Source of the DNA: Pedosphaera sp.
GTDB lineage: Bacteria > Verrucomicrobiota > Verrucomicrobiae > Limisphaerales > Pedosphaeraceae
Assembly: GCA_028293265.1 (NCBI GenBank)
Contig: JAQGPB010000467.1
Coordinates: forward strand, 1-5,024
DNA: 5,024 nt
Direction of reading: 5' to 3'
Position numbers and translations under genes: made by a program. Below are positions 1-4,746 of this stretch, one piece after another. Position 1 is the first letter of the stretch, and each line of letters opens with the position of its first letter. The notes beneath the pieces are model-generated. The model did not search any database, was not told the origin of the DNA, and saw nothing but the letters and a program-made list of their open reading frames with translations.

Positions 1-60
1 CTCTGGCTGCAATCGCTTTTTTGTGATCTGCGCCACAAAGATTATGAAACGGTGAGGTGA
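1..60 (+). CDS. C-terminal end of an unidentified protein (partial)
   Basis: An open frame enters from the left edge and ends at TGA 58-60. It encodes 19 residues, LWLQSLFCDLRHKDYETVR, which look like an amphipathic helical tail. The other two + frames also stop within the first 55 bases, so the frame choice rests only on peptide composition and on its being the longest. No family can be named from so short a piece. The next gene starts 45 bases downstream and appears to have its own promoter. Confidence 0.3.
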   Translation, partial: LWLQSLFCDLRHKDYETVR

Positions 61-69
61 GGTAATGGC

Positions 70-98
70 TTGCTTTCGGCCTGAAATCTACCGATACT
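70..98 (+). promoter_or_regulatory. Candidate sigma70-type promoter for the small gene at 106
   Basis: A TTGCTT box (70-75) and a GATACT box (93-98) are separated by 17 bases. The -35 matches TTGACA at 3 of 6 positions and the -10 matches TATAAT at 4 of 6. The expected start of transcription, about 7 bases past the -10, falls at 105-106, on the ATG itself, so the transcript could be leaderless. No Shine-Dalgarno sequence precedes the ATG, which fits. Matches this weak also occur by chance. Confidence 0.3.
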
Positions 99-105
99 AA
101 ATTGC

Positions 106-348
106 ATGGCAGACGTTGAATTAGAAATTGCCGCATATTCAAAAATGCAGGAGGAGTTGGAATTGAAGCACATGGGAAAGTGGGTGCTATTTCATGACCT
201 CGCGTTTATTGATGTGTATGACTCATTCGAGGCGGCAGCGCAGGACGCAGTAAGTCGCTTTGGCCGGGGGCCTTACCTGATCCGCCAAGTTGGAGCCTCC
301 TCCCTGACGCTGCCTGCATCCGTGATGTTTCAACCAAGCCATGGCTGA
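106..348 (+). CDS. Small conserved-type protein paired with a retropepsin-like protease
   Basis: This 80-residue soluble protein has no signal peptide or membrane segment. An acidic helix (about residues 3-20) is followed by a compact core with GKWVLFHD (about 24-31), VYDSFEAAAQDAVSRFG (37-53) and PYLIRQVG (56-63). From memory of the family, small proteins of this pattern (GK-V-I, then YDTFEDA, then FG--PF-V-QI) are common in bacteria immediately before a retropepsin-like aspartic protease, exactly as here. The reading frame overlaps the protease gene by 8 bases, so the two are probably translated together. The role is unknown; inhibitor, chaperone or substrate-recruiting partner of the protease are all guesses. 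An in-frame ATG at 145 is an alternative start, but the promoter spacing favours 106. Confidence 0.75.
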   Translation: MADVELEIAAYSKMQEELELKHMGKWVLFHDLAFIDVYDSFEAAAQDAVSRFGRGPYLIRQVGASSLTLPASVMFQPSHG

Positions 349-802
349 AACGAAATGCGGCTTCAACGACGTGCCGGGAGGCGTTTCTGGCGCAGTCCTG
401 CTCGTGGCTCACGGGCCGACAATCCTGGTTGATATCGGTTTCGATCCCGCATATCGCGCAACTCCGCCATCGAAGATACCAGTGCCGGGAATGACTGGAA
501 TAAGGGCGCTGGTTGACACCGGTGCAGGAGAAAGTTGCATAGACAGCATGCTGGCTTCGCAGTTGAATCTGCCGATTGTTGATCGTCGAACCATTTCTGG
601 TGTTCATGGGAGCCAGGAGGTCAACATGCATCTGGCCCAAGTGCATCTCCCTTCTTTGGGTCTTACCCTTTATGGGGCTTTTGCAGGCGTTCATCTCACC
701 GCGGGCGGGCAAGTTCATCAGGCACTCATTGGAAGAACTTTCCTCCGGCATTGCACCATGGTTTATGAAGGTCGTACCGGGACTGTGATCCTGTCTTCTT
801 AA
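341..802 (+). CDS. Retropepsin-like aspartic protease
   Basis: The 153-residue protein carries the signature of single-domain aspartic proteases: ALVDTGAGESCID (residues 56-68), in which D59 of the DTGA motif would be the catalytic aspartate, and the second conserved block ALIGRTFL (128-135) before a closing beta strand, VYEGRTGTVIL. One Asp per chain means it should work as a homodimer, as known for this fold. No signal peptide is seen, so it is probably cytoplasmic. The ATG lies inside the end of the preceding gene (8-base overlap) with no Shine-Dalgarno motif, which points to coupled translation. Family membership is well supported by the motifs; the substrate is unknown. It ends 49 bases from the stop of the convergent metallo-hydrolase gene, with no clear terminator between them. 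Confidence 0.85.
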   Translation: MAETKCGFNDVPGGVSGAVLLVAHGPTILVDIGFDPAYRATPPSKIPVPGMTGIRALVDTGAGESCIDSMLASQLNLPIVDRRTISGVHGSQEVNMHLAQVHLPSLGLTLYGAFAGVHLTAGGQVHQALIGRTFLRHCTMVYEGRTGTVILSS

Positions 803-851
803 ATCGAATTGACGGCGCGGCGACTTTTGGAGTTGGACGCCTGGGGCTTAT

Positions 852-1814
852 TCAACTCAAGCAAACAGTTTGGCCAACTTCCTTCAACGCCACCCGCTCC
901 TTTTCCAGCGCCGCCTCGAAACGTTGAATCGGTTCATGCGGGCCTTCCTGGCCGAGTTTGAAGGTCTGGTGATGAATGGGCAAAATGCGGTCCGCGCCGG
1001 CTTCATCGGCCATGCGCACGGCTTGTTCCGGCGTGCAATGCGAACGCACCCACGGCTGATACGCGCCGATGGGCATGATCGCCAGTTCATAAGGCCCGTC
1101 GCTGCGCAGCGCGCGGAAACTGTCGCACATGGCGGTGTCGCCGCCGAAGATGATTTTTTTGCCCTCGCGTTCAAGCGTGTAACCGTTGTAACCGCGATAG
1201 GTGTCCCGCCGCCAGCGCGCGCCCCAGTGCGCCACTTCGAACGCCCGCACGGCCACGTCGCCGTTGCGGGTGCGGACGGTGGTTTTTTCGCCCCAGGCCA
1301 GTTCCGTCGGTTTTTTCATGCGGGTGTCGGCCAGCAAATCGCCGGTCTCGCGGGCGGTGACGGCCTTGGTCGAGGACGGCAGGCGTTTGAGCGTCGGCAG
1401 ATCAAGGTGATCCATGTGGGCGTGGGAAAGCAGCACGAGATCAATATGTGGCAATTGCCAAACGTCCAAGGCCGGCGCAATCAGGCGCTTGGGGCCGACG
1501 GTGCCGATGCCAAAATCAGCGCCGATGCGCCGGAACAGCACCGGATCGGTCAGGATCGTGAGGCCGTAAAAATTGACCAGCACCGTCGAGTGGCCGAGCC
1601 AGGCGGCGGTGATGGCGTTGTCGTCCCACTGGGCGGGCGTGGGGGTGTGGCGCGGTTGCAGGATGGCGCGGCCCGAATCCGCGACCAATTCCCGCATCAT
1701 CCGGGGAACGTATTGATTGGAATAAAGCAACCACAGGCCGACCGCACTTCCCGCGCAACCGAGCGCGATGAAATGCCGCCTCGCCAATCCGTGTTTTTTG
1801 TCAGGCAAAGTCAT
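852..1814 (-). CDS. Metallo-beta-lactamase-fold hydrolase, NAPE-PLD/UlaG-like
   Basis: The 320-residue protein belongs to the metallo-beta-lactamase superfamily, nearest to the branch containing N-acyl-phosphatidylethanolamine phospholipase D and UlaG (COG2220 type). Visible motifs are WLGHST (72-77), TDPV (89-92), the metal-binding HAHMDH (131-136), a histidine in VAHWGAR (H196), GGDTA with D226, PIGAY (248-252) and PIHHQTF (279-285). This is a complete metal-ligand set. The N-terminus has a twin-arginine motif (LARRHFIAL, 10-18) ahead of a hydrophobic stretch to about residue 31, suggesting Tat export or a membrane anchor. ATG 1814 is chosen because this signal follows it directly and a -10 box lies just upstream; the open frame extends to 1958, but that part is low-complexity repeat. 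The true substrate (phospholipid, phosphodiester or lactone) cannot be told. Confidence 0.88.
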   Translation of the reverse strand: MTLPDKKHGLARRHFIALGCAGSAVGLWLLYSNQYVPRMMRELVADSGRAILQPRHTPTPAQWDDNAITAAWLGHSTVLVNFYGLTILTDPVLFRRIGADFGIGTVGPKRLIAPALDVWQLPHIDLVLLSHAHMDHLDLPTLKRLPSSTKAVTARETGDLLADTRMKKPTELAWGEKTTVRTRNGDVAVRAFEVAHWGARWRRDTYRGYNGYTLEREGKKIIFGGDTAMCDSFRALRSDGPYELAIMPIGAYQPWVRSHCTPEQAVRMADEAGADRILPIHHQTFKLGQEGPHEPIQRFEAALEKERVALKEVGQTVCLS

Positions 1815-1834
1815 TAATTTAAATTTGACCCTAC

Positions 1835-1843
1835 AGTATAACA
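1835..1843 (-). promoter_or_regulatory. Candidate extended -10 promoter of the metallo-hydrolase gene
   Basis: Read on the - strand the sequence is TGTTATACT, a TG-N-TATACT extended -10 element matching TATAAT at 5 of 6 positions. Transcription would begin near 1828, giving a leader of about 14 bases before ATG 1814. No good -35 is present at normal spacing, which extended -10 promoters can tolerate. Its position downstream of the aat hairpin fits a separate transcription unit. Confidence 0.4.
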
Positions 1844-1908
1844 GGAATTCCCCCGCGCAAGGGAAGCGAAAAAAGATATTTCCCCCTGTTTTTTGGGCCA
1901 TGTGTGGG

Positions 1909-2035
1909 AAAAGCTCCAAGCACCAACTTCCAAGCTCCAGAGAAGCTCCAAAATTCAAGCTCCAATCGGCGGCGGTTCTTGGTGTTTGGCGCTTGATTAT
2001 TCTCTGGTGCTTGGAGCTTGGAGGTTGGTGCTTTT
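1909..2035 (-). repeat. Long inverted repeat A with 7-nt unit arms; possible terminator of aat
   Basis: Arms 1909-1944 and 2000-2035 (36 nt each) are complementary at 30 of 36 positions without gaps. The right arm, on the + strand, is built of 7-nt units TTGGTGC, TTGGAGC, TTGGAGG, TTGGTGC. The 55-nt loop contains further degenerate units. Read on the - strand the hairpin is followed by TTTT and then CCC, a weak terminator tail. The right arm lies inside the coding sequence of aat, whose TAA stop (1997-1999) is the first triplet of the loop. Confidence 0.8.
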
Positions 2036-2662
2036 AACCGCTTCCTCCAACCGTTTCAAATACTCTGACCGCGAAATCTCAATCGCCCCAAGCTGCCTGG
2101 TAACCGGCGTCAACATTTGTATGTCGAACAACCTGAAATTTCGCTCGCGCAAATATCGCACGAGGTGGACCAGCGCCACTTTGGAAGCGTTGCTGACGCG
2201 ATGAAACATGGATTCGCCCGCGAACAATCCGCCCACAGCCACGCCGTAAACTCCGCCCGCCAATTCCCCCTCGCGCCAGCATTCCACGCTGTGGGCGTGG
2301 CCGGCCTCGTGCAGGCGCGCGTAAGCCGCGATGAACTCCGGGCTGATCCACGTGTCGCGCCGTCCCGGACCCGGCGCGGCGCAACCCGCCATCACCTCCC
2401 GAAACGCACGGTCAATAGTAATTTCAAAAACCCCGCGCCGGACAATCCTCTCCAAACTTTTGGAAATGTGAAAATGATCCAGCTCAAAAATGGCGCGCGG
2501 ATCCGGCGACCACCAGGTCAGCGGATCAATCGTCCAAGGAAAAATCCCGCTGCGATACGCCGCCAACAACCTCTCCACCGACAAATCACCGCCGATGGCG
2601 ACCAACCCCTCGGCATTGGCCATGCGCGGATCGGGAAACGTTGGTTGCGGGTTGCCAGGCAT
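1997..2662 (-). CDS. aat: Leucyl/phenylalanyl-tRNA-protein transferase
   Basis: Aat transfers Leu or Phe from aminoacyl-tRNA to the N-terminus of proteins beginning with Lys or Arg, making type 2 N-degrons for ClpS and a Clp protease; it acts in the cytoplasm. The 221-residue sequence shows the family blocks in order: GLVAIGGDLS (19-28), AYRSGIFPW (35-43), WWSPDPRAIF (50-59), TWIS (104-107), GHAHSVE (121-127), GGVYGV then GESMF (136-153), ASK (159-161) and LFDIQ (178-182). E150, D180 and Q182 line up with E. coli E156, D186 and Q188. The last 12 residues (210-221) are encoded by one arm of inverted repeat A, an acquired tail. The start is ATG 2662, with only a weak purine-rich stretch before it. 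It lies 187 bases downstream of the clpS/DUF2017 pair, separated from it by hairpin B. Confidence 0.95.
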   Translation of the reverse strand: MPGNPQPTFPDPRMANAEGLVAIGGDLSVERLLAAYRSGIFPWTIDPLTWWSPDPRAIFELDHFHISKSLERIVRRGVFEITIDRAFREVMAGCAAPGPGRRDTWISPEFIAAYARLHEAGHAHSVECWREGELAGGVYGVAVGGLFAGESMFHRVSNASKVALVHLVRYLRERNFRLFDIQMLTPVTRQLGAIEISRSEYLKRLEEAVKSTNLQAPSTRE

Positions 2663-2687
2663 GCTCGATCATTCCATCCCCAAAGGC

Positions 2688-2715
2688 GTTATCAGAAAAA
2701 TACCCAAGTACCCAA
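2688..2715 (-). promoter_or_regulatory. Possible aat promoter overlapping hairpin B
   Basis: On the - strand GATAAC (2688-2693, 4 of 6 matches to TATAAT) lies 16 bases downstream of TTGGGT (2710-2715, 3 of 6 matches to TTGACA). The -35-like box is one of the repeat units of hairpin B. This would give a leader of about 20 bases before ATG 2662. The boxes are weak and the assignment is tentative. Confidence 0.2.
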
Positions 2716-2826
2716 GCACCCAAATACCCAAGGAATGACAAAATCCCAAGCTCCAAATTTACGATCATTCAGCCTTGGAACTTGTGATTTCTTTGGGTGC
2801 TTGGGTGCTTGGGTATTTGGGTATTT
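2698..2826 (-). repeat. Long inverted repeat B with 8-nt unit arms; likely terminator of clpS/DUF2017
   Basis: Arms 2698-2733 and 2791-2826 (36 nt) are complementary at 32 of 36 positions. They consist of 8-nt units, on the + strand right arm CTTGGGTG, CTTGGGTA, TTTGGGTA. A second, shorter pairing continues inward, with CCCAAGCTCC near 2745-2754 against GGAACTTGTG around 2778-2787. On the - strand the hairpin ends in TTTTT (2696-2700), as expected for an intrinsic terminator. It begins 24 bases past the stop of the DUF2017-like gene. Confidence 0.8.
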
Positions 2827-2849
2827 AACCACGGATGTTGGAGCTTTTT

Positions 2850-3311
2850 TCACTCTCCCCCCATTGCCTTGATCAGCGCCATCTGAAAATCCCCCGCCAC
2901 TTCCATTGCCCAGAAATACGGCGCGGTTTTTTCGTTCAATACGGCGAAAGTCTCCGCCGGCCCGTCCGGCGAACCGAGGATCAGCCAGCTTCCCACCCGC
3001 ACGTCGTTGAGCACCTGGAGCACCCATTCCATCTGCGCCGCCTTGAGGGAAAGACAATAGCCATTGCCTTCCTCGCGAAAGGAGGTTTTGGATTTGAGCA
3101 GGGTCTGGATTTGCTGCCGGTTCCTTTTTCGCTGCGCCGCCAAGGTTTCTTCCAACAACTGCTGGTCCGCCGGCCGGTCCTCGGATTTGCTCAACTGCTG
3201 ATGCGCAACCGGAATCAGCGGATACAATCCCAGCACGTGGAAAAGCATCTCCCGTTCCCGGCCCGCAATCTGAAAGCTGAAAATGCTCCGCTCCACCTTG
3301 ATGAATTTCAC
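2850..3311 (-). CDS. DUF2017-like protein coupled to ClpS
   Basis: The 153-residue, probably all-helical soluble protein has an N-terminal strand segment (MKFIKVERSIFSFQI), a helix EREMLFHVLGLYPLIP (19-34), a charged middle with RKRNRQQ, and a C-terminal block WVLQVLNDVRVGSWLILG. The last block resembles the W-L--LND-R--LG pattern I recall from DUF2017 (PF09438), whose genes follow clpS in Actinobacteria (Rv1331-Rv1332 in Mycobacterium tuberculosis). The start is GTG 3309-3311, which touches the clpS stop (TAG then GTG, no gap). A GGAG ribosome-binding site lies 9 bases before it, inside clpS. Function is unknown; the strict pairing suggests a ClpS or Clp protease co-factor. The DUF2017 assignment rests on motif memory plus neighbour and is likely but not certain. 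Confidence 0.8.
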   Translation of the reverse strand: MKFIKVERSIFSFQIAGREREMLFHVLGLYPLIPVAHQQLSKSEDRPADQQLLEETLAAQRKRNRQQIQTLLKSKTSFREEGNGYCLSLKAAQMEWVLQVLNDVRVGSWLILGSPDGPAETFAVLNEKTAPYFWAMEVAGDFQMALIKAMGGE

Positions 3312-3617
3312 CTAGTCGCGCTCCATGGGTGCGTGCAGGCTGTATTGCTGCAGTTGATGCACGTAATGCTCCGCCTTTTCCAGGCTCTCGCGGACCAGCA
3401 CGCTCTTGCCCTGGTTATGCACCTGGAGCATGTGCTTTTCCGCCCTGGCCTTTTGCCACCGGAACACCGTTTGGAAAACGTGCGTCACGTAATCCATCAA
3501 ATTGACCGGATCATTCCAGCAAATCACCAGGTAGCCCGGTTCCAATCCGGTTTTCTCATCCGTCTTTTCCTCGTGCCCGATATCCGGGAGGATTTCGGGT
3601 GTCGCCGTTTCTGCCAT
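3312..3617 (-). CDS. clpS: ClpS, N-degron adaptor of the Clp protease
   Basis: ClpS binds proteins with N-terminal Leu, Phe, Tyr or Trp and hands them to ClpA- or ClpC-type unfoldases with ClpP. The 101-residue protein has a flexible acidic N-terminal extension (1-27) and a core with WNDPVNLMDYV (34-44) and MLQVHNQGK (63-71). N35, D36 and H67 match the E. coli residues N34, D35 and H66 that grip the alpha-amino group, and M41 matches the gatekeeper M40. The WNDPVNLM and terminal MERD patterns resemble actinobacterial-type ClpS rather than the E. coli form. The open frame reaches 3674, but ATG 3617 gives normal length and sits 6 bases after a -10 box. The stop abuts the GTG of the DUF2017-like gene. 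No clpA, clpC or clpP is in the window. Confidence 0.93.
   Translation of the reverse strand: MAETATPEILPDIGHEEKTDEKTGLEPGYLVICWNDPVNLMDYVTHVFQTVFRWQKARAEKHMLQVHNQGKSVLVRESLEKAEHYVHQLQQYSLHAPMERD
3321..3324 (-). promoter_or_regulatory. Ribosome-binding site for the DUF2017-like gene
   Basis: GGAG on the - strand lies inside the last codons of clpS, 9 bases before the GTG start at 3311. It is the clearest Shine-Dalgarno motif in the window and supports the GTG start over an internal ATG, which would remove the first 21 residues. Confidence 0.6.
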
Positions 3618-3623
3618 GCTTGC

Positions 3624-3652
3624 AAAATAGAAGAGGACCGGCGGATTGTCGA
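3624..3652 (-). promoter_or_regulatory. Candidate clpS promoter giving a leaderless mRNA
   Basis: On the - strand TCGACA (3647-3652, 5 of 6 matches to TTGACA) and TATTTT (3624-3629, 4 of 6 matches to TATAAT) are separated by 17 bases. Transcription would start about 7 bases past the -10, at position 3617, the A of the clpS ATG. There is no Shine-Dalgarno motif before that ATG. The promoter lies just past hairpin C, which would insulate it from the FKBP gene. Confidence 0.45.
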
Positions 3653-3682
3653 GTGTGGTAAGCAGCCGCATCAATCAAAGCC

Positions 3683-3770
3683 AAAAAAACATCGAACAAC
3701 CAACCTCGAACATCGGACGCCGAAGGTCCGAAATTCGATGTTGGATGTTCGATGTTCAGTGTTCGATGTT
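3683..3770 (-). repeat. Inverted repeat C with 7-nt unit arms and T tail; likely terminator of the FKBP gene
   Basis: Arms 3688-3714 and 3744-3770 (27 nt) are complementary at 23 of 27 positions. The right arm is five consecutive 7-nt units ending in a sixth partial one: TTCGATG, TTGGATG, TTCGATG, TTCAGTG, TTCGATG. Between the arms a small stem, TCGGAC (3713-3718) with GTCCGA (3726-3731), overlaps the end of the left arm. Read on the - strand the structure is followed by seven T residues (3683-3689). It starts 25 bases after the FKBP stop codon, the position of an intrinsic terminator. Confidence 0.8.
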
Positions 3771-3795
3771 GTCTCTGCCTTTGGCTCCCGCGCGG

Positions 3796-4740
3796 CTACT
3801 GGTTCGTAGCCTTGGCCCGTTCTTTCTCGATGTCTTCGGCCTTGATCGTTTCGATCTTCGCGCCTTTCTTCATCTCTTCGGCGGAGGGCACTTTGATGAT
3901 GTCGCTGGTCAAGGGCGCGGTCGGGCCGTGGGGACCGGGCGATACCGAGGTCGTCGGCAGGCTCGCCCCGGGTTTGACCGTGAGCAGCTCCAGCTCGAAA
4001 ATCAGCGTGGAATTCGGGCCGATGATCGGCCCCATCGGATTGACGCCATACGCCAAGTCGGCGGGAATGTACACCGTCCATTTGGCGCCCGGTTTCATCA
4101 ACTGCAGCACCTCGGTCCAGCCCTTGATGATGCCGCCCTGCACCCGCGTGGTGAAAGGCTGGTTGCGCTTGAAGGAACTGTCGAATTCCGTGCCATCAAT
4201 CAATGTGCCGCGATAATTCACCGACACCTCATCCGTCACCTTCGGTGAGTCTCCGCTGCCTTCTGTGATGACCTTGTATTGCAGGCCCGAGGTCGTGGTC
4301 ACCACGCCGGAAACGGTCTTGTTTTTCTCCAGGAAAGCCTGGCCGTCAGCCTTGTTCTTTTCGCCCTTGATGCGGTTTTCCTCGGCCTGCTGTTTGCGTT
4401 TTGCTTCACCCTTGGCCCGCATGTCATTGCTGAATTCGGTCAAAATCTCCTTCTCCTGCGCCTCGGTGATCAGCGAAGGCCCGTCGCCGAGGTTGTCCTT
4501 GAACCCCTTGGCGAAGACGTCCACATCATAATCAATGTCCTGGCCCTTCAACTTGTTCTTGAGACCGGAACCCCAGCTCATGCCGATGGCATAGCTGATC
4601 TTTTCCTTGTCGCTCTTGAAGATCTTGCTGAAATCCGTTTTGGGCGGCGGATTGGTTGGGATGGTCAGATTGCTCGGCTGGGCGTTCGCCACGCTAACGC
4701 ACAGTCCGACTGTTAGTATGGTTAATAATTGTAGTCTCAT
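3796..4740 (-). CDS. Secreted Mip/FkpA-like FKBP-type peptidyl-prolyl isomerase
   Basis: The 314-residue protein starts with a Sec signal peptide (1-20, predicted cleavage after ANA). A Pro-rich linker leads to an FKBP_N dimerisation domain (about 43-140; KISYAIGMSWGSGLK at 47-61, then a long charged helix) and an FKBP_C catalytic domain (about 165-254). Residues equivalent to the FKBP12 pocket are all present: Y176, F186, D187, I204-I205, W208, Y231 and F248. It should assist proline-limited folding in the periplasm. Unusual is a 60-residue C-terminal extension: a Pro/Ser/Thr-rich stretch (257-285) followed by a Lys/Glu-rich helix, absent from E. coli FkpA as I know it. The start lies 6 bases after the stop of an upstream partial gene with no Shine-Dalgarno motif, suggesting shared transcription. 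Confidence 0.93.
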   Translation of the reverse strand: MRLQLLTILTVGLCVSVANAQPSNLTIPTNPPPKTDFSKIFKSDKEKISYAIGMSWGSGLKNKLKGQDIDYDVDVFAKGFKDNLGDGPSLITEAQEKEILTEFSNDMRAKGEAKRKQQAEENRIKGEKNKADGQAFLEKNKTVSGVVTTTSGLQYKVITEGSGDSPKVTDEVSVNYRGTLIDGTEFDSSFKRNQPFTTRVQGGIIKGWTEVLQLMKPGAKWTVYIPADLAYGVNPMGPIIGPNSTLIFELELLTVKPGASLPTTSVSPGPHGPTAPLTSDIIKVPSAEEMKKGAKIETIKAEDIEKERAKATNQ

Positions 4741-4746
4741 AAATTG

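Noticed and set aside
206..751. A 181-codon - strand frame under the protease pair
   Set aside because: The + strand carries the DTGA and IGR motifs; the - strand peptide has no recognisable pattern.
830..858. A small inverted repeat (GAGTTG with CAACTC) between the convergent protease and metallo-hydrolase genes
   Set aside because: Only a 6-bp stem with a 17-nt loop and no T run on either side, so it is not supported as a terminator.
870..1817. A 315-codon + strand frame across the metallo-hydrolase gene
   Set aside because: It is the antisense of a gene with clear metal-binding motifs; its peptide is Arg/Gly/His-rich and has no domain pattern.
1815..1958. A 48-residue N-terminal extension of the metallo-hydrolase
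   Set aside because: Its first part is translated repeat A and the rest lies upstream of the -10 box; the twin-arginine signal starts right after ATG 1814.
2117..2872. A 251-codon + strand frame over aat and hairpin B
   Set aside because: Antisense to aat, which has all family motifs, and it runs through repeat sequence.
3618..3674. A 19-residue N-terminal extension of ClpS
   Set aside because: It overlaps the candidate promoter and would give ClpS an unusual hydrophobic start; ATG 3617 gives the normal length.
1909..3770. CRISPR array or tandem spacers
   Set aside because: The units are 7-8 nt, contiguous and arranged as inverted arms; there are no regular 25-35 nt repeats with unique spacers.
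2835..3809. A 324-codon + strand frame over clpS, the DUF2017-like gene and hairpin C
   Set aside because: Antisense to two recognised genes; Leu/His/Arg-rich shadow peptide ending in repeat C.
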